From NCBI GenBank assembly GCA_944332475.1, contig CALVKA010000002.1, positions 259,147 through 323,146 of the forward strand: a DNA stretch of 64,000 nt. Reading direction: 5' to 3'. Every line of letters starts with the position of its first letter. Position 1 is the first letter of the stretch. Positions 8,660-17,984 of the stretch are shown piece by piece. Position numbers and translations under genes: made by a program. A model generated the notes under the pieces. It worked only from the letters and a program-made list of their open reading frames with translations. It did not search any database and had not been told where the DNA came from. The stretch comes from an uncultured Bacilli bacterium. Lineage in GTDB: Bacteria > Bacillota_I > Bacilli_A > RF39 > UBA660.

Positions 8660-9256
8660 CTAAATAACATCACCGTTAATTAGACTTTCAATTTTCTTAA
8701 CTACCTCTTTTACCCCTAATTTCGTAACACTAGAGAAAACAACCAAATCATCTCCAACAACCAAATCCAAGGTATCCAGAATATCTTTTAAATTTTTTTC
8801 TTTTTTACTACCTCCCACTTTATCAGCTTTTGTAGCAATCACTGTGACAGGCAAATTATAATACTTTAAAAAATTATACATCAACAAATCATCTTCTGTT
8901 GGCTTATGACGAAAATCAATCAAGAGGAATACTCTTTTTAAGACATCACGCTTTTCTAAATATTCCTCAATCATCATACCAAATTTAGATTGAGTTTTCT
9001 TATCGACAGACGCATACCCATAACCAGGAACATCAATCAAATAAAAGGAATCGTTAACAGAATAAAAATTTAATGTTTGTGTCTTACCAGGTCTAGAAGA
9101 AGTATAAGCCAAATTTTTCCTAGATAAAATAGCATTAATAAAACTACTCTTACCAACATTACTACGTCCTACCAACAAAAATTCGGGTTTACCATCTTCA
9201 GGATATTGACTCCTCCTAGTCGCAATAATTTCCAAACTAGCATCTTTAATTACCAT
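8660..9256 (-). CDS. ysxC: Ribosome biogenesis GTP-binding protein YsxC/YihA (EngB)
   Basis: A 198-residue essential GTPase for late 50S assembly. Motifs visible: GRSNVGKS (G1, about residues 29-36), TQTLNFY with the family Thr, DVPGYGYA (G3) and TKAD (G4). Length matches the family. ATG 9256 lies inside the end of nrnA (11-base overlap), with AGGTGA as ribosome site, so the two genes are translationally linked. Confidence 0.96.
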   Translation of the reverse strand: MVIKDASLEIIATRRSQYPEDGKPEFLLVGRSNVGKSSFINAILSRKNLAYTSSRPGKTQTLNFYSVNDSFYLIDVPGYGYASVDKKTQSKFGMMIEEYLEKRDVLKRVFLLIDFRHKPTEDDLLMYNFLKYYNLPVTVIATKADKVGGSKKEKNLKDILDTLDLVVGDDLVVFSSVTKLGVKEVVKKIESLINGDVI

Positions 9257-10205
9257 TATCAGTCACCTCACTTTGATACTCTATTAAAAGTTGTTCTAAA
9301 TCATCAATTATTTTCATAGCTTCTTCCATAGTCTTAACTCTAGCACCACTAGCAAACTTATGACCACCACCATGATATTTTTCAGCCACATGATTAATAA
9401 CTGGCCCCCGGGAGCGAATAGAAATACGAATTTGATTATTTTTAATATCCTCCGTCATAGTCACCCAAACAAGTACCTCTTTAATAAAGTTAAAATTATT
9501 AATCATATTACCAGCACTAGCACTATCCACACCATATTCATGAATAATCTCATTTGTAATAGGAATATATCCTAAACCATGTTCTGTTACCGTCATATGT
9601 AAAGCAATATAGCCTTCCAATCTAACTTCATTTAAAGGCCTCATATAAAGTTTTTGATAACAATCAGATAAATCAAAAGGATATTTATCCAAATAGTAAG
9701 ATATCAAGGAAAACAATTCTGGAGTAGAGCTATCAAACAAAAAACGATTAGAATCCGATACAAGTCCCATATATAATAACTCAACAATAGAAGAGTTTAT
9801 TTGTAATTTCGTATGCATCAAAAACTTCATAATAATTTCACAAGCAGAAGATGCTTTTTCATCAATTAACTCAATACCACCAAAATCTTCTACAAAAGGA
9901 TGATGGTCAATCTTAATTACAGAAGAAAATTGAGAAAAGTCAACAGAATCAACTCTACGTTTATCTGGTGTATCCGTTACAATTAACAAAGCATGATCAA
10001 GCTTCTCTAATTTATCTAGCTTTCCAATATGAGCAAACTTTGCACTACCAGTACCAATTGCAATCACTTTTTTTTCCGGAAAATTAAGACGAATTACATC
10101 CCGTAAAGCAAGCTGACTACATAAAGCATCAGGATCTACACCAATATGTCTAGCAATAACAATAGCATCATACCTCTTAATCATTTTCAAAATTTTTTTA
10201 TACAT
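9246..10205 (-). CDS. nrnA: DHH/DHHA1 phosphoesterase, NrnA-type oligoribonuclease/pAp phosphatase
   Basis: A 319-residue enzyme that degrades 2-5-mer RNA and dephosphorylates pAp in this family. Visible: N-terminal metal motif RHIGVDPDA (residues 19-27), DTPD near 77, DHHP near 101 and the DHHA1 GGGHKFASGA motif near 278-287. c-di-AMP/pApA phosphodiesterases are close relatives, so the substrate may include pApA from the CdaA pathway; that is inference. AGGAAG precedes the ATG. It overlaps ysxC. Confidence 0.88.
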   Translation of the reverse strand: MYKKILKMIKRYDAIVIARHIGVDPDALCSQLALRDVIRLNFPEKKVIAIGTGSAKFAHIGKLDKLEKLDHALLIVTDTPDKRRVDSVDFSQFSSVIKIDHHPFVEDFGGIELIDEKASSACEIIMKFLMHTKLQINSSIVELLYMGLVSDSNRFLFDSSTPELFSLISYYLDKYPFDLSDCYQKLYMRPLNEVRLEGYIALHMTVTEHGLGYIPITNEIIHEYGVDSASAGNMINNFNFIKEVLVWVTMTEDIKNNQIRISIRSRGPVINHVAEKYHGGGHKFASGARVKTMEEAMKIIDDLEQLLIEYQSEVTDNGN

Positions 10206-10215
10206 GTTCTTCTTC

Positions 10216-11397
10216 CTATCTATTAATTAAATGTAAGGTATCTCTAGCAATCATCAATTCTTCATCTGTTGGAATGACATAAACAGCAATTGAAGAATCA
10301 TCACTACTAATTTTAACAAGTTCACCGCGTTTATTATTTAAATCTAAATCAATTTTAACACCTAAACAAGCTAACTCTTCACAAATTTGCCTACGGACAG
10401 GAATACTATTTTCCCCAACTCCAGCCGTAAATACAATTACATCAGCACCACCCAATAAAACATAATATTGGGCAATATAATCTACGACTCTACGAACATA
10501 CTTATCACGAGCAACAATAGCCTTTTCATCTTGAAGATCACATTTTTCCAAAACATCACGCATATCACTACTATATTCACTCATTCCAAAAAGTCCACTA
10601 CGTTTATTCAAATCATCGATAATTTCACTAGCATTCTTTCCTTCTTGCTCCATCACATAAGGAATAATAGAAGGATCAACATCTCCAGAACGAGTTCCCA
10701 TCATAATACCAGCAAGTGGTGTAAATCCCATAGAAGTATCCACACATTTTCCATCTTTAATTGCTGTAATACTACCACCATTACCAATATGGCAACTAAT
10801 CAAACGAAATTCGTCTTTACCCAATAATTCTTTCACAGTCTCAGCAATATAGCGATGTGAAGTACCATGAGCTCCATATTTACGAACACCATAATCTTCA
10901 TACCAAGAATAAGGAACAGGATATAAAAAAGTAGTTTTATCCATAGTTTGATGAAAAGCAGTATCAAATACCGCAACCATTGGAGTATTAGGCATTACTT
11001 TACGAAAAGCTTCAATTCCTAACATATTAGCAGGATTATGAAGAGGTGCAAAACCCTTAATCGTCTCTAACTTCTCCATAACTTCATCAGTAACAATAAC
11101 AGATTCTTTAAAAATATCTTTTCCTTGTACAATACGATGGCCAACACCATAAATTTCATCCAAAGAAGAAATAATATTCAAATCCGTAAGTTTATCAAGT
11201 AAAATATTAACAGCATCAACATGCGTAGGTAAATCTACTTCCTGACTTATTTTTTCTCCATTAAACTTAATAGTATATTTACTTCCTTCAATACCAATTC
11301 GTTCAAATAGACCACTAGCAATCACGGTTTCATTATCCATTTCGAACAAACTAAATTTTAAGGAACTACTTCCTGCATTAATAGAAATAATTTTCAT
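10216..11397 (-). CDS. ackA: Acetate kinase, canonical copy
   Basis: Converts acetyl phosphate and ADP to acetate and ATP. The 393 residues hold NAGSSSLKF (residues 7-15), the GHR motif, FDTAFHQTM (Asp of the active site), YGAHGTSHRY (catalytic His), CHIGNGGS, GTRSGDVDPS (catalytic Arg) and TDEELMIARDT (metal Glu). An N-terminal in-frame extension up to 11469 is rejected because AGAGGGATG directly precedes 11397. It lies directly after a second, more divergent ackA (11490-12677) but is separated from it by a terminator. No pta is in the window. Confidence 0.95.
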   Translation of the reverse strand: MKIISINAGSSSLKFSLFEMDNETVIASGLFERIGIEGSKYTIKFNGEKISQEVDLPTHVDAVNILLDKLTDLNIISSLDEIYGVGHRIVQGKDIFKESVIVTDEVMEKLETIKGFAPLHNPANMLGIEAFRKVMPNTPMVAVFDTAFHQTMDKTTFLYPVPYSWYEDYGVRKYGAHGTSHRYIAETVKELLGKDEFRLISCHIGNGGSITAIKDGKCVDTSMGFTPLAGIMMGTRSGDVDPSIIPYVMEQEGKNASEIIDDLNKRSGLFGMSEYSSDMRDVLEKCDLQDEKAIVARDKYVRRVVDYIAQYYVLLGGADVIVFTAGVGENSIPVRRQICEELACLGVKIDLDLNNKRGELVKISSDDSSIAVYVIPTDEELMIARDTLHLINR

Positions 11398-11455
11398 AAC
11401 ATCCCTCTTTCTATAACCTATAAACATTATACTACAAAGAGTTGTTTTTTCAAAG

Positions 11456-11483
11456 AAAAAGAAAACCATTACCGAAGTAATGG
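11456..11483 (-). terminator. Terminator between the two ackA genes
   Basis: CCATTAC/GTAATGG stem with a stable TTCG tetraloop on the transcribed strand, followed by TTTTCTTTTT. It makes the two acetate kinase genes separate transcription units. Confidence 0.85.
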
Positions 11484-11489
11484 CAATTT

Positions 11490-12677
11490 TTATTTTACAA
11501 TAGCATAGGTATCTCTAGCAATCATCAATTCTTCATCTGTACCTAAAACATAAACAGGAATAGAAGAATCATTGCCTGAAATGATACCTTCACGTCCTTT
11601 ACGAACAACAGTATCATTATTTTTATCCTCATCCAATACAACACCAATAGGAGAAAGTTTTTTTAATACTTCTGCACGGATAATAGGATCATTTTCTCCT
11701 CCTCCAGCAGTAAAGCAAATAGCATCCACTTTTCCACCTAATTTCATATAAAATCTTGCAATATAATCGACTATCTTATTGGTGTACATATCAACAGCTA
11801 AAACAATCTGTTTATCTCCTGCCTCAAATCCAGCATCAATATCTCTTAAATCACTTTTACCAGCAACTCCTTGTAATCCACTATGAAAATTAAGTTGTTT
11901 TTCAATCCAATCAATACTACGTTCTTCCTGTTTTAAAACAAAATTAATTAAAGAATAATCAATATCTCCAGAACGAGTTCCCATCATAATACCAGCATTA
12001 GGAGTAAATCCCATAGAAGTATCAATACACTTTCCTTCTTTAACAGCAGTAATACTACAACCACTACCAATATGGCAAATAATTAAATTAGGAGTTTCAC
12101 CCAACATATCTGTCATCTTTTCCGTAATAAACTTATGACTTAATCCATGAAAACCATATTTTCTAACTCCATACCTTTCATACCATTCATATGGAACAGG
12201 ATATAAATAAGTAGCCTCATCCATGGTTTGATGAAAAGCAGTATCAAAACATACAACATTACGTGCGTTAGGAACTTCTTCCATAAATGCTCTCATACCT
12301 TTTACAGCACCAGGATTATGAAGTGGAGCAAGTGGGGATAATTCTTCAATTTCAGAAACAACTTGTTCATTTAATTCAACAGACTTAGAATATTTACTTC
12401 CACCATGTACAACACGATGACCAACGGCCTCAATCTCATCCAAAGAAGAAATTGCCTTATGTTCTAATAAATGTTGTAATAACAACGTAACAGCATCTTT
12501 ATGATCATGCATAACCACTTCAGCAGCTTCTTTTTTATCACCAATAGTTAAACTATACTTAGAACCATCTAACCCTATTCTCTCATAATTACCTTTCATT
12601 AATATTTTCTCTTCAGGCATTTCATATAAACGAAACTTTAAAGTACTACTACCTGCATTCACTGATAATAATTTCAT
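11490..12677 (-). CDS. ackA: Acetate kinase paralogue with altered active-site motifs
   Basis: A 395-residue acetate kinase family member. It keeps NAGSSTLKF, GHRVVHGG, FDTAFHQTM, the GTRSGD arginine and TDEELMIARDT. It differs where the family is usually fixed: YGFHGLSHK instead of HGTSH, CHIGSGCS instead of HLGNGAS (loss of the Asn), and FTAGGGEN instead of TAGVGEN. It may use another acyl phosphate (propionate/butyrate kinase-like) or have changed kinetics; this cannot be decided from sequence. AGGAGAG precedes ATG 12677. It ends in its own UUCG-loop terminator. Confidence 0.9.
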   Translation of the reverse strand: MKLLSVNAGSSTLKFRLYEMPEEKILMKGNYERIGLDGSKYSLTIGDKKEAAEVVMHDHKDAVTLLLQHLLEHKAISSLDEIEAVGHRVVHGGSKYSKSVELNEQVVSEIEELSPLAPLHNPGAVKGMRAFMEEVPNARNVVCFDTAFHQTMDEATYLYPVPYEWYERYGVRKYGFHGLSHKFITEKMTDMLGETPNLIICHIGSGCSITAVKEGKCIDTSMGFTPNAGIMMGTRSGDIDYSLINFVLKQEERSIDWIEKQLNFHSGLQGVAGKSDLRDIDAGFEAGDKQIVLAVDMYTNKIVDYIARFYMKLGGKVDAICFTAGGGENDPIIRAEVLKKLSPIGVVLDEDKNNDTVVRKGREGIISGNDSSIPVYVLGTDEELMIARDTYAIVK

Positions 12678-12769
12678 AATATCTCTCCTCGCTTTTATAT
12701 ACACCTACTATATCACATTTGCTCTAAAAAGATAAATGCTTTTTACGAAAAAGAAAATAAAGCATCAAA

Positions 12770-12795
12770 AAAAGATAGGCCAAATCGCCTATCTT
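12770..12795 (-). terminator. Terminator of SASP gene
   Basis: AAGATAGGC/GCCTATCTT nine-base-pair stem with a six-base loop, followed by T-rich sequence on the minus strand. Confidence 0.88.
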
Positions 12796-12810
12796 GTAAG
12801 CTATCATTCA

Positions 12811-13023
12811 TTATTTGTTATTGTAGCTTCCACTAACTTGGTTCATTCCGTTTTGAACTAAACGTCTAGTAATTTCACCACCAACAGTACCATTAGCACG
12901 GCTAGTAGCATCTGGTCCTAAATTAACACCAAATTCATTAGCTATTTCATATTTCATTTTATCAATAGCTTGTTTAGCACCAGGAACTCTCATTTTCATA
13001 GTAGAATTCTTTGTGTTATTCAT
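12811..13023 (-). CDS. Alpha/beta-type small acid-soluble spore protein
   Basis: Coats and protects spore DNA and is degraded at germination. The 70 residues contain the GPR protease site region YEIANEFGV (cleavage after the Glu) and the family block [20 protein letters not shown]. Length is typical. Start at 13023 is chosen because AGGAGG is 8 bases away; an in-frame ATG at 13032 is only 3 bases from it. A possible forespore-type promoter lies at 13045-13073. Confidence 0.96.
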   Translation of the reverse strand: MNNTKNSTMKMRVPGAKQAIDKMKYEIANEFGVNLGPDATSRANGTVGGEITRRLVQNGMNQVSGSYNNK

Positions 13024-13044
13024 TTCATTCACCTCCTACATTCA

Positions 13045-13073
13045 TAGGTTGTGAACTTTTTTTAATTTAATAC
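13045..13073 (-). promoter_or_regulatory. Candidate sigma-G-like promoter for SASP
   Basis: On the minus strand GTATT (13073-13069) is followed after 17 bases by CAACCTA (13051-13045), against the known sigma-G pattern GHATR-N18-CATWHTA. The match is partial (5 of 7 in the -10), so this rests mainly on SASP genes being sigma-G controlled in Bacillus. Confidence 0.35.
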
Positions 13074-13091
13074 AAAAAACTAACTGGTAAT

Positions 13092-14276
13092 TTATAACAA
13101 ATCAGAAAAATTATCTTCCTCTTCTACAACAACGATAGTATCGACTGTTTCTACAGCTTCTTCTAGCATCGAAGGAAAATCAAACTTCTCTTCTTCCTTT
13201 TTTGCTTGTTCCAAAGAAGGATTAATAACAGGATGTTTAGGAACAAATACAGTACAACAATCTTCATAAGGCAAAATACTAATATCATAAGTACCAATTC
13301 TTTTAGCTAAATCTATAATTTCTAACTTATCAAAACAAGAAACTGGTCTCAATACAGGCATATTGGTAACTTCATTAATAACAGACATACTAGTAAGTGT
13401 TTGAGATGCCACTTGTCCAACAGACTCACCATTAATAATTGCAAGACCATGATATTTATTTGCTAATTTTTCCATAATACGATACATCATTCGTCGCATA
13501 ATAGTAATACAATAATTAGGATGACAATTTTTATAAATTTCTTCTTGAATTTTAGTAAAATTAACAATATGTAAATGTATCTCATTGGTATACTTAGCTA
13601 ATTTTTTAGAAAGTTCTATTACTTTATTTCTAGCTTCCAAACTAGTATGAGGAATAGCCTCAAAATAAACACAATCAATAGGAATACCACGTTTCATTGA
13701 CAAGTATCCTGCAACAGGCGAATCAATCCCACCAGATAACATTAACATTCCTCTAGGTTGTGTACCAATAGGATAACCACCAGCACCTTGATAAGCATTA
13801 AAATAAATATAGCTATGTCCTTCTCTAATTTCTACTTTAATAAGTAACTCTGGATGATGAACATCAACAGAAATATTATCTTTATGTTTTAAAACCACTC
13901 CACCAAGAACATGATTCATCTCCTGACTATGAATTGGAAATGATTTATCACTGCGTTTTACTTCTACCTTAAAAGTTGAAAAATTCAAATCATCTATTAA
14001 TTCAATTAATAAACGCTTAATAGCATCAATATTAGTATCAACAAGATACGCAATATGATACATATGAATACCAAAAATACAATCCAACTTTTTCTGAATA
14101 GCATTTAAATCATAATCATGAAATTCAATATACATTCGACTACGATCTTTATAAATAGAAACATCAAAATCCCTCAATTTTCCACTAATATTTTGATAAA
14201 GTGTATTGATAAAAAAATTTCGATTTCCTTTTTTTGTACTAAGTTCCCCATACTTAATTAAAATTACACGTTTCAT
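13092..14276 (-). CDS. thiI: tRNA uracil 4-sulfurtransferase ThiI
   Basis: Adenylates and thiolates U8 of tRNA (4-thiouridine) and in some bacteria supplies sulfur for thiamin. The 394 residues comprise an N-terminal ferredoxin-like plus THUMP domain and a PP-loop ATPase domain with SGGIDSPVAGY (about residues 182-192). No rhodanese domain is fused, as in Bacilli. The partner cysteine desulfurase gene that usually sits beside thiI in Bacillus is absent here. GAGGTGG precedes the ATG. Confidence 0.95.
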   Translation of the reverse strand: MKRVILIKYGELSTKKGNRNFFINTLYQNISGKLRDFDVSIYKDRSRMYIEFHDYDLNAIQKKLDCIFGIHMYHIAYLVDTNIDAIKRLLIELIDDLNFSTFKVEVKRSDKSFPIHSQEMNHVLGGVVLKHKDNISVDVHHPELLIKVEIREGHSYIYFNAYQGAGGYPIGTQPRGMLMLSGGIDSPVAGYLSMKRGIPIDCVYFEAIPHTSLEARNKVIELSKKLAKYTNEIHLHIVNFTKIQEEIYKNCHPNYCITIMRRMMYRIMEKLANKYHGLAIINGESVGQVASQTLTSMSVINEVTNMPVLRPVSCFDKLEIIDLAKRIGTYDISILPYEDCCTVFVPKHPVINPSLEQAKKEEEKFDFPSMLEEAVETVDTIVVVEEEDNFSDLL

Positions 14277-14341
14277 TTTTCCACCTCAATATCTGCATGT
14301 ATTTTATCACAAAAAGAAAAAGAAGAAAACCACTTTCTTCT

Positions 14342-14965
14342 TTAATCACTAACTTTTTCCATATGTCGATACATCGTAGTCTGAACAATATTATCCTGAT
14401 TAGGTAATTCACTTATTGAAGTATAACTTGTTCCGTTTTCTTTATTAAATTCATACAAAAAGATACTTTCCTCTAAATCCTCTTCAAAAAGAGACTCACC
14501 ATTTTCTACATAATTATAAAAAACACTCGTCTGATTATTCTCATCTTTTTTATTCGTTGACCAAGTACCAACCTGATAAATTGTATAAGGTGATTTTAAA
14601 GAATCTTGCTGATATACCATATAATTACCACATTCTAAAGTAACAAGCTTCTTATCATCAACAATCTCTACTTTAGAAGAAAGAGGATCACAATACTTAT
14701 CACCTTGAAAAGGATTTTTTATATCAGATGATAATCTCTGATCAATAACCTCTTGCAAATAATAAACATTTTGAGTTCCCTCTTGCATATACAAATTACT
14801 TACTGTTAAAGAAAACATACGAGCATTATATTCCATAACATCATATTTTTCTTTATAATTAGTTTTAAAAACATACGCTAACGCTACCACAACAATAATT
14901 AATAACATTACACAAACGGTAAGCACTTCATAACTACCAAATCCCTTTTTCATTCTACTTATCAT
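14342..14965 (-). CDS. Type IV prepilin-like membrane protein, about 207 aa
   Basis: Near the N-terminus is MKKG|FGSYE, followed by about 22 hydrophobic residues: a class III (type IV prepilin) signal with cleavage after Gly8 and Glu at +5 of the mature protein. The rest is a polar domain with two cysteines (KYCDP and LECGNY). The start is uncertain: 14965 and 14953 are possible and neither has a good ribosome site. The gene overlaps the end of ezrA, so translational coupling is likely. No prepilin peptidase or pilus ATPase is in the window. Confidence 0.7.
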   Translation of the reverse strand: MISRMKKGFGSYEVLTVCVMLLIIVVVALAYVFKTNYKEKYDVMEYNARMFSLTVSNLYMQEGTQNVYYLQEVIDQRLSSDIKNPFQGDKYCDPLSSKVEIVDDKKLVTLECGNYMVYQQDSLKSPYTIYQVGTWSTNKKDENNQTSVFYNYVENGESLFEEDLEESIFLYEFNKENGTSYTSISELPNQDNIVQTTMYRHMEKVSD

Positions 14966-16667
14966 AAACGGACAACAACTTTCTATATATATCTTCATCT
15001 ACTAAAGAAACAGCTTTAATAGATACATCTAAGGCCTTTTTATATTCACCCTTAAAAAACAATTGTTCCGCATCCCCTAAACCAGCATCAACTTCATCAT
15101 AAACAATACGATAACGATTACCAAATACAATCGCCATTTCAGCAAGTTGTGCTGTCTTAATCATTTCATTCGTAGTATTATATAACTTTAAAACCAAATC
15201 TCTTGCGGTATCGACTCTAGTATTTAACGTCTTTATAACAATAGGTTTTCTTTCCAATTCCTTAATAACTTCCTCAATCGCTTCATTAGCTTCTGACAAT
15301 TGAACAAAGTAATCATTCGTAATAATTGGCAATTTATAACCTCTCATCTTTTCTTTACTTTGCTTCAAGAAAGATTCTATTTCCTCTAATTGTTCACGAG
15401 CTCTCACTTCATCATCATACATATTTCCTAATGATTTCAAAGCACGATCAAGATCTTCCTCCATGTTCTTTAAACGAAATGTTAAATCCTCAATTTCTTT
15501 TTGTAACATAGAATAAGGAGAAGATTTAGCCTCTACCTTAGCCAACATTTTTTTATAATCATCATTAATAACAACTAAAATTTTATTAACCTCATGAATG
15601 GTTTCAACATCTTGATCATTTAAATCATACATATTCTTAATATCATCTAACTGATTATATATCTCTTGAACAACTTTATTTGTTTTCTCCAATTTTTTTG
15701 AAAAGTCAGCTTCCATTTCTTCATACACTTTTCGAGAAAGCCTCTCTTTTTCAAAATCCACAAATAAAGATTCATAATAATCCAACATCGTCTGTAATTC
15801 AAACATACAATCTTCCAAATTAAGTACACGAATTTTATCCAAAATGTGATCAATATTTTTTTGAGACTCTTCCAAATTATATTCAACATTCAAATAATCC
15901 AATGGATATCCATGTCTAACCATATCTTCGTTTAATTGTTCAACTTCCTTCATGCGATTAGGAATTACTTGCTTTGCCATCAGCAACAAATCAGGCACTT
16001 CCTTAATAACAATACCCATATGTTCAATCATCGCATCAAGTGCTTTTACAATATGAACAACTTCACTATATTCATTTTTTTCCATCACCTTTTCAAAATC
16101 AAGAAAACGACGCTCAATATTTTCAAGCTGTAATTCAACTGCTTCCTGCATTTCATCATACATTTGCTTATGATCTTGAAAATCTTTATTAAGTTCACGA
16201 TATTTAGCTTTCAATTTAATAACAATAGCTCGATACTTTTCTTCACTTAATGTAATCTCTTTAATTTCATCCAATAAAGAGTCCGCTGATTCTCGAGCCC
16301 GATAGATAGCTAATTCCGTCTTTGCTAAACGATAAACACAATTTTTATAATCTTTTTTATCTATATAAATATCCAAATCAATTAACATATCATCAATTAA
16401 AGATAATCTTTTCTCTCTAAGCTGATCAAAACGTTCTTGCCAATCATTATATTTTTCTTCCATCTTATCATTTTTAATAATAGGCTCCACTTTAGACAAT
16501 TCCAAAGAAACAGGAGTACTTGCCACCATATTCTTTGCAACCTCTAATTCATGAACCTTCTTACGATAGCGATTAGCAATACCACGTCTAATAAAGTGAA
16601 GAGCAACAATTACAATAACAATACAAATAACCAAATAAGACCCAATAATCAAATACTGTCCTTGCAT
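14955..16667 (-). CDS. ezrA: Septation ring formation regulator EzrA
   Basis: Membrane-anchored regulator that limits FtsZ ring formation and links it to wall synthesis in Bacilli. The 570 residues (family about 560-570) have one N-terminal transmembrane helix (5-24, N-out) and then a cytoplasmic region made of spectrin-like coiled-coil repeats (WQERFDQLREKRLSLID...). AAGGTGGTGA precedes the ATG. The last 11 bases overlap the pilin-like gene. Confidence 0.93.
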   Translation of the reverse strand: MQGQYLIIGSYLVICIVIVIVALHFIRRGIANRYRKKVHELEVAKNMVASTPVSLELSKVEPIIKNDKMEEKYNDWQERFDQLREKRLSLIDDMLIDLDIYIDKKDYKNCVYRLAKTELAIYRARESADSLLDEIKEITLSEEKYRAIVIKLKAKYRELNKDFQDHKQMYDEMQEAVELQLENIERRFLDFEKVMEKNEYSEVVHIVKALDAMIEHMGIVIKEVPDLLLMAKQVIPNRMKEVEQLNEDMVRHGYPLDYLNVEYNLEESQKNIDHILDKIRVLNLEDCMFELQTMLDYYESLFVDFEKERLSRKVYEEMEADFSKKLEKTNKVVQEIYNQLDDIKNMYDLNDQDVETIHEVNKILVVINDDYKKMLAKVEAKSSPYSMLQKEIEDLTFRLKNMEEDLDRALKSLGNMYDDEVRAREQLEEIESFLKQSKEKMRGYKLPIITNDYFVQLSEANEAIEEVIKELERKPIVIKTLNTRVDTARDLVLKLYNTTNEMIKTAQLAEMAIVFGNRYRIVYDEVDAGLGDAEQLFFKGEYKKALDVSIKAVSLVDEDIYRKLLSVYDK

Positions 16668-16771
16668 ACTTCACCACCTTATCATCTAATTCCTATTCTA
16701 ACACAAATAGCCTCTATATTTCTACATTTTTCATAAATTTTAATAAGAAATTATTACCAGAACTAAAACAA

Positions 16772-16793
16772 AAAAAGACTTATAAAAGTCTTT
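16772..16793 (-). terminator. Terminator of 99-aa gene
   Basis: AAAGACT/AGTCTTT stem followed by T-rich sequence on the minus strand; it begins at the stop codon of the 99-residue gene. Confidence 0.75.
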
Positions 16794-17091
16794 ATTCCTC
16801 TCTCGTACAACTACCACTAGTGTTACTACTATAATAATTAGAAAATTCATCTAAATAAGCATCAATTCCTATACTTTCAGCATATTCTTTTTGACCATCC
16901 AAATCATAAGAAACACCTTTTGCGGTATATCCTGTTATGGTATCATCATTATACATAATTGTAATATTAGTACCTTCCTCACATTCACAAACCAACTTAC
17001 TAGAAGTCATAGAAATAACTGAAAAGATAATAATTACTAAAACAATAACAAAAACAACAAATCCTCCAATAAACATCAAAACCTTCTTCAT
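16792..17091 (-). CDS. Small membrane-anchored protein, 99 aa
   Basis: One N-terminal transmembrane helix (residues 5-28) and a small extracytoplasmic domain starting with KLVCECEEG and ending GSCTREE; the three cysteines could form a disulfide. No family recognised. AAGGAGG precedes the ATG and a terminator follows directly, so it is probably a single-gene unit. Confidence 0.75.
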   Translation of the reverse strand: MKKVLMFIGGFVVFVIVLVIIIFSVISMTSSKLVCECEEGTNITIMYNDDTITGYTAKGVSYDLDGQKEYAESIGIDAYLDEFSNYYSSNTSGSCTREE

Positions 17092-17163
17092 ACTTCCTCC
17101 TTATACTAACATGATACCACAAAAACATAAAAAAATATAGAAAAATATAGAAAACGGTATTCC

Positions 17164-17192
17164 TTGACATATCGAAGCTTTTATCATATAAT
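17164..17192 (+). promoter_or_regulatory. Consensus promoter of rpsD
   Basis: Perfect TTGACA (17164-17169), 17 bases, TATAAT (17187-17192). The start codon is 160 bases further on, leaving a long leader. Confidence 0.9.
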
Positions 17193-17199
17193 TAAAACT

Positions 17200-17353
17200 G
17201 CAATTCACTTGAAACAGCAGATTTAGAGTATTTTAAAGTGTTTTTTGAAAATTTAAGTAACAAATGCTGTTTACGCGAAAGAATAAAAAAACTCCCTAAG
17301 ATACGACTAAATCATTTCAATGAATGTAATAATAAAAAGAAAGGAGTAAAAAT
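17200..17353 (+). promoter_or_regulatory. rpsD leader, candidate S4 autoregulatory element
   Basis: A leader of about 150 bases precedes rpsD. AAACAGCA (17212-17219) can pair with TGCTGTTT (17264-17271), enclosing about 44 bases. No T-run or intrinsic terminator is seen, so control would be at translation. In Bacillus, S4 represses its own gene through a structured leader; equating this one with it is inference. Confidence 0.45.
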
Positions 17354-17956
17354 ATGGCAAGATATACTGGACCAAGTTATAAAAAAGCACGTCATGTAGG
17401 ATTTTCTATTACTGAAACTGGAAAAGAATTAGCACGTCGTCCATACGGACCAGGACAACATGGAAATGACCGTAGAGGTAAATTATCTGACTATGGAACA
17501 CAATTAAAAGAAAAACAAAAAGTTCGTTTCATGTATGGTGTTAATGAAAGACAATTCAAAAACACCTTCCAAAAAGCATCTAAACTTAAAGGTGTTACTG
17601 GTACAAACTTCTTAAGATTACTAGAATCTCGTCTAGATAACCTAGTATATAGAATCGGATTTGCTACTACTCGTCGTGGAGCTAGACAATTAGTAAATCA
17701 CGGACACGTTACAGTAAATGGTAAAAAAGTAGACATTCCATCTTACCAAGTAAAAGTTGGAGATGTAATTTCTATTAAAGAAGATCATAAAAATTTAAAA
17801 GTTGTTACTGATAGCTTAGCAAAAGTGACAAAACGTGTTGACTTCATTACTTATGATGAAGGAAAAATGGAAGGCACATATGTAAGACTTCCTGAAAGAA
17901 ATGAACTAAATGCAGATATCAATGAAGCATTAATCGTTGAATACTACAACAAATAA
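17354..17956 (+). CDS. rpsD: 30S ribosomal protein S4
   Basis: Primary 16S-binding protein that nucleates 30S assembly. The 200 residues include the N-terminal region with [13 protein letters not shown] and an S4 RNA-binding fold ([20 protein letters not shown], about residues 91-110). The N-terminal zinc-binding cysteines of some S4 proteins are absent, the C-minus form. AAAGGAG lies upstream. It is monocistronic, as in Bacillus. Confidence 0.98.
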   Translation: MARYTGPSYKKARHVGFSITETGKELARRPYGPGQHGNDRRGKLSDYGTQLKEKQKVRFMYGVNERQFKNTFQKASKLKGVTGTNFLRLLESRLDNLVYRIGFATTRRGARQLVNHGHVTVNGKKVDIPSYQVKVGDVISIKEDHKNLKVVTDSLAKVTKRVDFITYDEGKMEGTYVRLPERNELNADINEALIVEYYNK

Positions 17957-17984
17957 AAAATAGGTCATATAACCTATTTTTTTA
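17955..17984. terminator. Bidirectional terminator, rpsD versus phosphatase gene
   Basis: AAAAATAGGT/ACCTATTTTT stem with a five-base loop and T tails on both strands, between converging genes. Confidence 0.85.
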
